From: an uncultured Anaerotignum sp.
GTDB taxonomy: Bacteria > Bacillota > Clostridia > Lachnospirales > Anaerotignaceae
Length of the DNA: 22,671 nucleotides
Reading direction: 5' to 3'
Assembly: GCF_905212195.1 (NCBI RefSeq)
Contig: NZ_CAJMDQ010000038.1
Span: 1-22,671, forward strand
The translations under genes and the position numbers were made by a program. The notes below the pieces were generated by a model, which searched no databases, had not been told where the DNA came from, and worked only from the letters and a program-made list of their open reading frames with translations. Shown piece by piece: positions 15,840 through 22,671 of the stretch (its first letter is position 1; each line of letters opens with the position of its first letter).

Positions 15840-16264
15840 TGCAGATGCCTTTTCTGGTGCTAGCAGGTTTTGCTTCCGGCGTGGTTGTGGCTGCTGGTAC
15901 CTTTGCCTTTATTGCTGCCATTGGGATTGTGCCGCGAATGGCCCAAAGAACCAATACAAAACAGTATATTCCTTTTTATGAGGATACCATATTGCTGGGT
16001 GGACTGTTTGGTTGCCTTGTGTCGTGCTGGGATTGGAAACTTGGGTTGCAGGGAATACCAGCATTGATTCATGCATTACTTTGCGGTATTTTTGTGGGTG
16101 TTTTGGCAATGGCACTGGCCGAAGTGCTGAATGTAATGCCGATTCTTATGCGCAGGGCAAAGCTGAACAAGGGGATTACGTGGTTTGTTGTATCCTTTGC
16201 CTTAGGTAAATTATTGGGGTCACTGCTGTATTTTCTCAAAGATGGATTTTATCAGCTCCCATAA
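15836..16264 (+). CDS. spoVAB: Stage V sporulation protein AB
   Basis: A 142-residue membrane protein of the SpoVAB family (~141 in Bacillus), partner of SpoVAA. It has four hydrophobic segments, beginning FLVLAGFASGVVVAAGTFAF, with the conserved IVPRMAQRT loop, YIPFYEDTILLGGLFGC, and LAEVLNVMPILMRRAKL near the end. ATG 15836 overlaps the spoVAA stop (ATGA), and GGAGGG lies just upstream; the next codon is also ATG (15839). The rest of the Bacillus spoVA operon (AC, AD, AE, AF) does not follow here; the next gene is a sugar regulator. No terminator with a T tract is seen after it. Confidence 0.9.
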   Translation: MMQMPFLVLAGFASGVVVAAGTFAFIAAIGIVPRMAQRTNTKQYIPFYEDTILLGGLFGCLVSCWDWKLGLQGIPALIHALLCGIFVGVLAMALAEVLNVMPILMRRAKLNKGITWFVVSFALGKLLGSLLYFLKDGFYQLP

Positions 16265-16503
16265 TGTAAATAGTTTTAGAAAAGTAGTTGCAAATATATC
16301 GGCTGTATGTTAATATATAAAAACAAATGTACAGGCCATGGGTACAATGGCATGTGAGCACAGACAGTCAATTGGATATGATATTTCTGACCATTGCTTC
16401 CGATGTCATTGCAAAAAGAATCAAGAGAATGTTCTTTTTTCATGGCGTTATGGTGATGGTCTTTCTTTTTGGGGCGAATGTGGAAAAGTGGGTGAACATT
16501 CAA
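16265..16503 (+). other. Promoter and leader region of the ROK regulator
   Basis: About 240 bases between spoVAB and the regulator. It holds a good promoter (16288-16316) and then ~180 bases of leader. The regulator's frame stays open back through this leader, and an ATG at 16378 would add about 42 residues including a hydrophobic stretch (MFFFHGVMVMVFLFGA), but no ribosome binding site precedes it. No terminator-antiterminator or riboswitch was recognised. Confidence 0.5.
16288..16316 (+). promoter_or_regulatory. Sigma-A promoter of the ROK regulator gene
   Basis: TTGCAA (16288-16293) and TAATAT (16311-16316) lie 17 bases apart, matching the vegetative boxes at four of six positions each. 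Initiation would be near 16322. A TTAGAA motif (16276-16281) sits just upstream of the -35 and resembles the repeats before the transporter operon. Confidence 0.6.
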
Positions 16504-17634
16504 ATGGAACGAAAACGTATCTCAACAACCGAATTACGCAAGCAAAACAGAAATCAGGTTTTTCGCATCATTTACGATGCAGATGGACCGCTGACAAAAC
16601 AGGAAATTGCACAACGGCTGCATATGAGTCTACCAACGGTGACACAAAACCTCAAGGAACTCTTTGATGAGAATATTTTAACAGATGCTGGAGCAGATGA
16701 ATCCACAGGCGGCAGAAAAGCACGTCTGATTAAACTGAATAAAAACGTATATTTTTCTGTGGGCATCGAACTTTCGCCGAAGCATATTCGTTTTATTGCA
16801 ATCAATCTGAAGGCAGAAGAATTGGCCTATGAAAAATTGGAATATCCCTTCAGCAATACACCGGAATATCGGATGGTATATGCGAAAAAGCTGGAAGAAT
16901 TTTTGGACCGCTTCGGTTTTTCCAGAGAACGTTTATTGGGTGTTGGCATTACCATGCCTGGTATCATCAATGAGCAGGAAGGCATTGTGGAAATCGCACC
17001 GGTTCTGCAGCTGCACCATATGAAGCTTTCTCTCTTAACAGAAGTGATTCCGTATCCTGTATATGTACAGAATGATGCTTCCGCAGGCGGTGTGGCAGAA
17101 TGGTGGAATTATGATGGACCTTCTGCAATGGCGTATGTGTTCCTGGGGAAAGGTGTTGGTGGTGCACTGATGATTGACGGCAAACCTTTTGAAGGTTTGA
17201 ACAGACGCAGTGCAGAATTTGGTCATATGTGCATCCATCCCGGAGGAAAAAACTGCAATTGTGGTCGTCAGGGCTGTTTCGAATCCTATTGTTCATCTTC
17301 TGTATTAAGCGATGATCTTGGCATGGACATTAAAGATTTTTTCCAGCGCTTGGAGGAAAAAGATCCGTATTATATGGAAATCTGGGATACCTATGTTTCC
17401 CATCTTGTAACGGCAATTCATAATATTCATATGGTGCTGGATTGTGAAATCGTAATTGGCGGCATCCTGACACCATATTTGGAAGATTATATGCCGATGA
17501 TTCGCAAACGTCTGAAAGAAAAGTCATTTTTCCCCGATGAAGAACGGTATATCCATTTGGGAAGATGTCAGGGCAAAGCAAACTGCATTGGTGTAGCACT
17601 TCATTTTATTGCAGATTTTTTGGAACAGATTTAA
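16504..17634 (+). CDS. ROK-family transcriptional regulator, XylR-like
   Basis: A 376-residue sugar-responsive regulator. An N-terminal winged helix-turn-helix (~18-65: LTKQEIAQRLHMSLPTVTQN) is joined to a ROK sugar-binding fold with GVGITMPGIINEQEG, NDASAGGVAEWW, VFLGKGVGGALM, and the zinc site His241, Cys251, Cys253 and Cys258 (CNCGRQGCFESYC). XylR and NagC have the same plan. ATG 16504 was chosen because GTGGGTGA stands about 9 bases before it and the product then starts MERKRISTTELRKQ, as XylR-like proteins do; longer in-frame starts lie in the leader. It has its own promoter and terminator and precedes a sugar ABC transporter and xylulokinase, so it probably controls them. The name xylR is plausible, but the inducer is not shown. 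Confidence 0.87.
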   Translation: MERKRISTTELRKQNRNQVFRIIYDADGPLTKQEIAQRLHMSLPTVTQNLKELFDENILTDAGADESTGGRKARLIKLNKNVYFSVGIELSPKHIRFIAINLKAEELAYEKLEYPFSNTPEYRMVYAKKLEEFLDRFGFSRERLLGVGITMPGIINEQEGIVEIAPVLQLHHMKLSLLTEVIPYPVYVQNDASAGGVAEWWNYDGPSAMAYVFLGKGVGGALMIDGKPFEGLNRRSAEFGHMCIHPGGKNCNCGRQGCFESYCSSSVLSDDLGMDIKDFFQRLEEKDPYYMEIWDTYVSHLVTAIHNIHMVLDCEIVIGGILTPYLEDYMPMIRKRLKEKSFFPDEERYIHLGRCQGKANCIGVALHFIADFLEQI

Positions 17635-17651
17635 AAAAGAATGAGAAAAAG

Positions 17652-17699
17652 AATGCATTGTTTTGAAAAGAAATTACTTTTCAGCAATGCATTTTTTTA
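17652..17699 (+). terminator. Rho-independent terminator after the ROK regulator
   Basis: AATGCATTG (17652-17660) pairs with CAATGCATT (17685-17693), and an inner stem TGAAAAG (17664-17670) pairs with CTTTTCA (17677-17683). A T tract follows at 17692-17698. It separates the regulator transcript from the transporter operon. Confidence 0.88.
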
Positions 17700-17763
17700 T
17701 TTAAAACATAGGAAATAACGAGGCTTTTTTTGAATAAATATAGACGGTCTTTTTTTGTGCATA

Positions 17764-17792
17764 TTAGAATCTAAGTTAGAATTGTCTTAGAA
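17764..17792 (+). repeat. Three phased TTAGAA repeats, candidate operator
   Basis: TTAGAA occurs at 17764-17769, 17776-17781 and 17787-17792, i.e. at 12 and 11 base steps, about one helical turn. The last two overlap a dyad formed by TCTAAG (17770-17775) and CTTAGA (17786-17791). The cluster is 68-96 bases upstream of the -35 of the next promoter. A related TTAGAG is at 17900-17905, just after that promoter. The binding protein is unknown; the ROK regulator upstream is the nearest candidate. Confidence 0.45.
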
Positions 17793-17859
17793 AAATGAAC
17801 AAAAAAGAGGTTGTGTTTTTATTGTAATACACGAAATATAGTAACTTCCGCTAGGTATA

Positions 17860-17888
17860 TTGACATTGGGAATAGGAATTGATACAAT
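17860..17888 (+). promoter_or_regulatory. Strong sigma-A promoter of the sugar ABC transporter operon
   Basis: TTGACA (17860-17865, perfect -35) and TACAAT (17883-17888, five of six) are separated by 17 bases. Initiation near 17895 gives a leader of about 80 bases before the binding-protein gene. Confidence 0.85.
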
Positions 17889-17976
17889 ATGCACATAACT
17901 TAGAGAAAGCACATTTATAAAACTATTTTGGCTTTCTTGAAAAAGGTTATCAATATGGAGAGGAGATGTATCAAAC

Positions 17977-19086
17977 ATGAAAAAGAAATTTTTCGCTTCC
18001 TTGATGGCAATGGTTATGGTCTTCGGCTTAGCAGCTTGCGGTGGTTCCGGCGATACTACCACAACTGAAGGCGATGCAGCTGAAGGCGGCGCAGGCGGCA
18101 AAATCGGCGTATCTATGCCTACACAGTCCCTGCAGCGTTGGAACCAGGACGGCTCTAACATGAAAGCTGAATTGGAAGCAGCAGGCTATGAAGTTGATCT
18201 GCAGTATGCAGGTGACAACGACATTCCTACACAGGTATCTCAGATTGAAAACATGATCGCAGGCGGCTGCGAAGTTCTGGTTGTAGCTGCAATCGACGGT
18301 TCTTCCTTGACAACAGCTCTGCAGGGCGCAGCTGAAAAAGGCATCCCTGTAATCGCTTATGACCGTCTGATCATGGATTCCGAAGCAGTTTCTTACTATG
18401 CAACATTCGATAACTACAAAGTAGGTCAGATGCAGGGTCAGTACATCGTTGACGCTCTGGATCTGGAAAACGCAGAAGGTCCTTTCAACATTGAATTGGT
18501 AACAGGCGCACCCGACGATAACAACGTAAACTTCTTCTTCGGCGGCGCTATGGATGTTCTGCAGCCTTACATCGACAGCGGTAAACTGGTAGTTCCTTCC
18601 GGTCAGACAGAAAAAGCTCAGTGTGCAACAGCTAACTGGTCTACAGAAGAAGCTCAGAAACGTTTCGAAAACATCATTTCTTCCGTTGGTTATGGTCCTA
18701 ACGGCGTGAAACTGGATGCAGTTCTTTGCTCTAACGACTCCACTTCTTACGGCGTACAGAATGCGCTGCAGGCAGCTGGCTACACAGCAGACAACATGCC
18801 CATCATCACTGGTCAGGACTGTGATAAACCCAATGTGAAAAACATCGTTTCCGGTCTGCAGTCCATGTCCGTATTCAAAGATACACGTACACTGGCTGAA
18901 AAAGTTGTAGGCATGGTTGATGCTATCATGAAAGGCACAGAACCTGAAATCAACGATACAGAAACATACGACAATGGCACAGGCGTAATTCCTTCTTACC
19001 TGTGTGACCCCGTTGTAGTAACAGTTGATAACTACAAAGAAATGTTGATTGACTCCGGTTACTATACCGAAGCAGACATTGCTTAA
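17977..19086 (+). CDS. chvE: ChvE-type multiple-monosaccharide ABC transporter, substrate-binding lipoprotein
   Basis: A 369-residue periplasmic-binding-protein-fold lipoprotein. The signal peptide ends in the lipobox LAAC with Cys21, followed by a flexible Gly/Thr/Glu-rich tether. The mature domain starts KIGVSMPTQSLQRWNQDGSN and has ChvE-family landmarks: DIPTQVSQIENMIAGGCEVL, AAIDGSSL, VIAYDRLI, ATFDNYKVGQMQGQYIVDAL, ELVTGAPDDNNVNFFFGGAM, and GQDCDKPNVKNIVSGLQSMS. ChvE of Agrobacterium binds several aldoses, so the substrate may be xylose, glucose, arabinose or galactose. AGGAG precedes the ATG. Codon use is strongly biased (CTG, GAA, AAA), as expected of an abundant protein. The next two genes encode its ATPase and permease. 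Confidence 0.9.
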   Translation: MKKKFFASLMAMVMVFGLAACGGSGDTTTTEGDAAEGGAGGKIGVSMPTQSLQRWNQDGSNMKAELEAAGYEVDLQYAGDNDIPTQVSQIENMIAGGCEVLVVAAIDGSSLTTALQGAAEKGIPVIAYDRLIMDSEAVSYYATFDNYKVGQMQGQYIVDALDLENAEGPFNIELVTGAPDDNNVNFFFGGAMDVLQPYIDSGKLVVPSGQTEKAQCATANWSTEEAQKRFENIISSVGYGPNGVKLDAVLCSNDSTSYGVQNALQAAGYTADNMPIITGQDCDKPNVKNIVSGLQSMSVFKDTRTLAEKVVGMVDAIMKGTEPEINDTETYDNGTGVIPSYLCDPVVVTVDNYKEMLIDSGYYTEADIA

Positions 19087-19130
19087 GACCCAATCAAGAC
19101 TCTCAACAGGGTGAAAGCCGCTGATGAGGG

Positions 19131-19163
19131 CGGGCGGCAGAGTAACTGCCGCCCGTTTATTTT
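19131..19163 (+). terminator. Intra-operon hairpin after the binding-protein gene (partial terminator)
   Basis: CGGGCGGCAG (19131-19140) pairs exactly with CTGCCGCCCG (19146-19155) around AGTAA, followed by TTTATTTT (19156-19163). It lies in the 105-base gap between chvE and gguA. Such hairpins in sugar ABC operons commonly reduce read-through or protect the upstream mRNA, so that more binding protein than ATPase is made. Confidence 0.7.
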
Positions 19164-19191
19164 GCAAAAGAATATGAAAGGAGGGGTTTCA

Positions 19192-20727
19192 GTGGCAAAA
19201 ACTATATTGGAAATGCGCAATATCACAAAAACATTCCCTGGGGTAAAAGCCCTGGACAATGTTAATCTGCAGGTGGAAGAAGGGGAGATCCACGCTTTGG
19301 TAGGTGAAAATGGTGCGGGCAAGTCCACATTGATGAACGTGCTCAGCGGTATTTATCCCTACGGCTCTTATGAGGGCGATATTATTTATCAAGGTGAGGT
19401 TTGTCAGTTCAAAGTCATCAAAGACAGTGAGGCAAAAGGTATTGTTATCATCCATCAGGAACTGGCACTGGTACCATACTTATCCATCGGTGAAAACATG
19501 TATCTGGGCAATGAACGGGGTGGCAAATTCCACATTGACTGGGACGAAACTTATAACAAAGCAGATGCACTGCTGAAGGAAGTAGGTCTGCACGAATCTT
19601 CTCACACATTGATTAAAGATATTGGTGTCGGCAAACAGCAGCTGGTAGAAATTGCGAAAGCATTGTCTAAAGATGTTAAGCTGCTGATTCTGGACGAACC
19701 CACAGCATCATTAAATGAATCTGATAGTAAGGCGCTTTTGGAATTACTGCTGCAGTTCAAGCGCCAGGGAATGACAAGCATTATTATTTCTCATAAATTA
19801 AATGAAATTTCTTATGTAGCAGATAAAATCACCATCATCCGTGACGGTTCTACCATTGAAACATTGGTAAAAGGTGTGGATGACTTCTCTGAAGAACGTA
19901 TCATCAAAGGCATGGTTGGCCGTGACATGTCCAGCCGTTTCCCGAAACGTGAATCTCATATTGGTGAGGTTATGCTGGAAGTCAAAGATTGGACAGTATA
20001 TCATCCTCAGTTTGAAGGCAGAAAGGTCTGTGACAATGTTTCCATGAATGTCCGTAAGGGCGAAGTTGTCGGGATTTCCGGCCTGATGGGCGCAGGACGT
20101 ACAGAACTTGCCATGAGTATGTTCGGTCACAGTTACGGCGCAGACATCAGTGGTACCTTAAAACTGCACGGAAAAGAAGTACATCTGAAAACAATCAAAC
20201 AGGCCATTGAAGCAGGTCTTGCTTATGTAACAGAAGACCGTAAAGGCAATGGTTTGGTTTTGTCAAATCCTATTCGTGTGAATACAACATTGGCACGTAT
20301 GGAAAAAGTATCTCGTCATGGTGTCATTGACTTTGACGCAGAACGTAGTGTAGCAGAAGACTATAAAAATGCACTGCACACAAAAACGCCCAGTATCGAA
20401 CAGAATGTTGGCAATCTTTCCGGCGGTAACCAGCAGAAAGTATTGCTGGCAAAATGGATGTTTGCTGATCCAGATGTCCTGATTCTGGACGAACCCACAA
20501 GAGGTATTGACGTTGGGGCAAAATATGAAATCTACTGTATCATCAATGATCTGGTTGCAGAAGGAAAATCCGTTATCATGATTTCTTCCGAACTGCCCGA
20601 AATCCTGGGTATGAGTGACCGTGTTTATGTTATGAACGAAGGTCGTATGGTAGCTGAACTGCCTATTGAAGAAGCTACTAGTGAAGTGATTATGTCTAAA
20701 ATCCTGCAGTCCAGTGCGAAGAAATAA
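19192..20727 (+). CDS. mmsA: Multiple-monosaccharide ABC transporter ATP-binding protein (GguA/MmsA)
   Basis: A 511-residue protein with two ATPase domains that drives ChvE-dependent sugar uptake. The start is the GTG at 19192: AAAGGAGGGG lies just before it, and the upstream ATG (19174) overlaps this site. The first domain has Walker A GENGAGKST (38-46), a variant signature GVGKQQLVEIAKAL and Walker B LLILDEPTASLNESD. The second has a degenerate Walker A GLMGAGRTE, a full signature LSGGNQQKVLLAKWM and Walker B LILDEPTRGIDVGA. This pairing is usual for the RbsA/GguA carbohydrate-uptake class. It lies between the binding protein and the permease, 24 bases before the latter. Confidence 0.92.
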   Translation: MAKTILEMRNITKTFPGVKALDNVNLQVEEGEIHALVGENGAGKSTLMNVLSGIYPYGSYEGDIIYQGEVCQFKVIKDSEAKGIVIIHQELALVPYLSIGENMYLGNERGGKFHIDWDETYNKADALLKEVGLHESSHTLIKDIGVGKQQLVEIAKALSKDVKLLILDEPTASLNESDSKALLELLLQFKRQGMTSIIISHKLNEISYVADKITIIRDGSTIETLVKGVDDFSEERIIKGMVGRDMSSRFPKRESHIGEVMLEVKDWTVYHPQFEGRKVCDNVSMNVRKGEVVGISGLMGAGRTELAMSMFGHSYGADISGTLKLHGKEVHLKTIKQAIEAGLAYVTEDRKGNGLVLSNPIRVNTTLARMEKVSRHGVIDFDAERSVAEDYKNALHTKTPSIEQNVGNLSGGNQQKVLLAKWMFADPDVLILDEPTRGIDVGAKYEIYCIINDLVAEGKSVIMISSELPEILGMSDRVYVMNEGRMVAELPIEEATSEVIMSKILQSSAKK

Positions 20728-20751
20728 GAAAATGAAGGGAGCGTTCTCCGT

Positions 20752-21918
20752 ATGAATAAAGTAAAAGCGGCCATGAAGAAAAATACCATGCTGTTTGTAT
20801 TGGTAATCGTCACGGTCTTATTCCAAATCTTAATCACAATTAATGGCAAAGGTTCCATGTTTGCGCCGACAAACGTGTCCAACCTGATTATGCAGAACAG
20901 TTACGTTGTAATTCTGGCAACTGGTATGTTGCTGTGTATCTTGACTGGTGGTAACATCGACTTGTCCGTTGGTTCCATCGTTGCTTTGGTAGGTGCCGTT
21001 TCTGGTATCCTTATCGTAAATATGCAGGTAAATATTTATGTTGCTATGATTGCATGTCTGTTAGTTGGTCTTGCAATCGGTGTTTGGCAGGGCTTCTGGA
21101 TTGCCTACATGAATATTCCGCCTTTCCTGGTAACCCTTTCCGGTATGCTGGTATGGCGTGGTCTGGCAACAGTCCTTCTGAATGGTACTACCATTTCTCC
21201 TTATCCTGATAACTATCTGAAATACTTTACATCTTACATCTCCGGCAGCGATGCCAACAGCACATTGATTATCTCTCTGGTAATTGGTGCTGTATGCTGC
21301 GTAGTCATGTTTGCAATTTCTCTGTATGCACAGGCGAAAAAACGTAAAAAAGGTTATGAAACAGGCAATACAACAATGCTGATTATCAAACTAGCAATCA
21401 TCGCAGTGGTTATGATGGCTGCATGCTACCTGCTGGGTAAAAACAAAGGTATCCCTGTTGTACTGATCCTGCTGGCAATCGTTGTATTGGTATATGACTA
21501 TTTGACAACACGTACTGTTCCCGGTCGTCACCTGTACGCACTGGGCGGCAACGCAAAAGCAACACAGCTTTCTGGTATTGATACACGTAAGATCATGTTC
21601 GGTGCTTATGTAAATATGGCATTCCTGTCCGCAGTTGCTGCTCTGGTCTGCGTAGCACGTTTCAACTCCGCAGCTCCTTCCGCTGGTACTAACTACGAAA
21701 TGGATGCGATCGGCGCTTGCTTCATCGGTGGTGCTTCCGCATACGGCGGTACTGGTACTGTAGGCGGTGCTGTAATCGGTGCGATCTTCATGGGTATCCT
21801 GAACAATGGTATGTCTATTCTGGGTATCGACGCAAACTGGCAGAAAATGATCAAAGGTCTGGTACTGCTGTTTGCCGTAGTATTTGACGTTGTAAGTAAA
21901 AAACGTTCCAAATCCTGA
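20752..21918 (+). CDS. mmsB: Multiple-monosaccharide ABC transporter permease (GguB/MmsB)
   Basis: A 388-residue integral membrane permease of the RbsC/GguB type with about ten hydrophobic segments. Landmarks are ATGMLLCILTGGNIDLSVGS, NIPPFLVTLSGMLVWRGLA, the GRHLYALGGNAKATQLSGID loop that contacts the ATPase, MDAIGACFIGGASAYGGTGT and the final GILNNGMSILGIDANWQKMI segment. A charged loop AQAKKRKKGYETGN (~195-208), longer than in RbsC, is typical of the GguB subfamily. GGGAG lies just before the ATG, 24 bases after the ATPase gene. Confidence 0.93.
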   Translation: MNKVKAAMKKNTMLFVLVIVTVLFQILITINGKGSMFAPTNVSNLIMQNSYVVILATGMLLCILTGGNIDLSVGSIVALVGAVSGILIVNMQVNIYVAMIACLLVGLAIGVWQGFWIAYMNIPPFLVTLSGMLVWRGLATVLLNGTTISPYPDNYLKYFTSYISGSDANSTLIISLVIGAVCCVVMFAISLYAQAKKRKKGYETGNTTMLIIKLAIIAVVMMAACYLLGKNKGIPVVLILLAIVVLVYDYLTTRTVPGRHLYALGGNAKATQLSGIDTRKIMFGAYVNMAFLSAVAALVCVARFNSAAPSAGTNYEMDAIGACFIGGASAYGGTGTVGGAVIGAIFMGILNNGMSILGIDANWQKMIKGLVLLFAVVFDVVSKKRSKS

Positions 21919-21936
21919 TTTTAAGGAGGCTTTACA

Positions 21937-22671
21937 ATGAATTATTTGCTTGGTATCGATATTGGTACTTCTGGTACCAAAACGGTGCTTTTTGATGAAG
22001 CAGGTCATGGGGTTGCCTCCTATACAGGGGAATATCCTATGGCACAGCCGAAAAATGGTTGGGCTGAACAGGATCCTGCGGACTGGTGGAAAGCCGTTGT
22101 AGACGGCATCTGCGCTGTTCTTGCAAAGAGCGGCATTGATGCAGGAGAAATTCGTGGCATTGGTTTATCCGGTCAGATGCATTCTTTGGTGCTGTTGGAT
22201 GAAAAGGGCGAAGTACTTCGTCCCTCCATCCTGTGGTGTGACCAGAGAACTGCTGTAGAATGTGAAGAAATCCATGCTTTGATGGGCGGCAAAGAACGCT
22301 ACATTGAAATCACAGCAAACCCTGCACTGACAGGTTTTACTGCTGGTAAAATCCTTTGGGTAAGAAAACACGAACCTGAAATTTATGCAAAAGCGCGCCA
22401 CATTTTGCTGGCGAAAGACTATATCCGTTATAAACTTTGTAATGTATTTGCGACAGAAGTTTCTGATGCTTCCGGTATGGGCCTGTTGGATGTGCCGAAT
22501 CGCTGCTGGTCTCAGGAAGTATTGGAAAAACTGGATATTGATCCTGCAATGCTTGCAAAAGTATATGAAAGTCCTGAAGTAACAGGCACTATCACTGCCG
22601 AAGCAGCTGCTCTGACAGGATTGAAAGAAGGTACCATCGTTGTAGGCGGTGCTGGCGACAACGCAGCGGCA
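21937..22671 (+). CDS. xylB: Xylulokinase, 5' part cut by the window end
   Basis: ATG 21937 follows TTAAGGAGG, 18 bases after the permease stop. The frame is open to the last base and gives 245 residues of an FGGY-family sugar kinase (~500 expected). The N-terminal ATPase motif is YLLGIDIGTSGTKTVLFD with Asp8. Substrate-site segments typical of xylulokinase follow: GIGLSGQMHSLVLLD, RPSILWCDQRT and NPALTGFTAGKILWVRKHEP. The visible part ends just after GGAGDNAA with the likely catalytic Asp241. It phosphorylates D-xylulose to xylulose-5-phosphate for the pentose phosphate pathway. Being in the transporter operon, it suggests that xylose, xylitol or xylulose is the imported sugar. No xylose isomerase gene is in the window. 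Confidence 0.92.
   Translation, partial: MNYLLGIDIGTSGTKTVLFDEAGHGVASYTGEYPMAQPKNGWAEQDPADWWKAVVDGICAVLAKSGIDAGEIRGIGLSGQMHSLVLLDEKGEVLRPSILWCDQRTAVECEEIHALMGGKERYIEITANPALTGFTAGKILWVRKHEPEIYAKARHILLAKDYIRYKLCNVFATEVSDASGMGLLDVPNRCWSQEVLEKLDIDPAMLAKVYESPEVTGTITAEAAALTGLKEGTIVVGGAGDNAAA

Larger units (their letters stand above)
17635..17976 (+). other. Control region between the ROK regulator and the sugar transporter operon
   Basis: About 340 AT-rich bases with no gene. It contains, in order, the regulator's terminator (17652-17699), a cluster of TTAGAA repeats (17764-17792), an imperfect dyad GTGT...ACAC (17813-17832), a strong promoter (17860-17888) and a leader of ~80 bases with AGGAG before the binding-protein ATG. 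Confidence 0.65.

Noticed and set aside
17742..17757. AGACGGTCT followed by a T run, resembling a terminator
   Set aside because: The arms are four bases with a single-base loop, which cannot form a stable hairpin; the real terminator is at 17652-17699.
18028..19167. A 379-residue - strand open frame opposite chvE
   Set aside because: Shadow of a highly biased gene; no recognisable motif.
1..22671. CRISPR array, tRNA, rRNA, riboswitch or toxin-antitoxin pair
   Set aside because: I looked through all gaps and found no regularly spaced repeats, cloverleaf, T-box or known riboswitch core, nor a convincing toxin-antitoxin gene pair.

Overview
The window suggests a spore-forming Firmicute of class Clostridia, probably near Lachnospirales/Anaerotignum (genus is a guess). 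The support is clostridial-type genes throughout, spoVAA-spoVAB, a SpoIID/LytB protein, Ser46-type HPr, strong AGGAGG ribosome binding sites, and moderate G+C with a strong CTG/GAA/AAA codon preference in the highly expressed genes. All recognised genes lie on the + strand.

Left edge (1-1983). A piece of an IS200/IS605-family TnpB gene is joined in frame to a glmS gene that has lost its first ~45-50 codons, including the catalytic Cys1. The first ~380 bases of the glmS part are clearly more AT-rich than the rest, so the locus is a three-part mosaic (natural rearrangement or assembly chimera). A strong terminator follows.

Mannitol/PTS block (1984-9631). A 330-base AT-rich control region precedes mtlR, mtlA (IICBA), mtlD, ptsH and ptsI, which end at a terminator. 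Together they encode EI, HPr, the mannitol permease, the dehydrogenase that makes fructose-6-phosphate, and the PTS-controlled activator: a complete phosphorelay in one cluster.

Housekeeping/unknown operon (9661-15146). From an extended -10 promoter run a secreted SpoIID/LytB protein, three small proteins of unknown function (two are tandem paralogues), queA, rarA and a small membrane-anchored protein, closed by a long terminator hairpin.

Sporulation pair (15168-16264). A good sigma-G-like promoter precedes spoVAA and spoVAB, which overlap.

Sugar block (16265-22671). A ROK-family (XylR-like) regulator with its own promoter and terminator is followed by a strong promoter carrying phased TTAGAA repeats upstream. 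Then come a ChvE-type sugar-binding lipoprotein, its GguA/MmsA ATPase, the GguB/MmsB permease and the start of a xylulokinase gene cut by the window end. This looks like uptake and phosphorylation of a pentose or related monosaccharide.

No rRNA, tRNA, CRISPR array or intact mobile element was seen. No clearly new system was found. The most unusual items are the TnpB-GlmS mosaic, the tandem small-protein paralogues and several uncharacterised regulatory hairpins/repeats.
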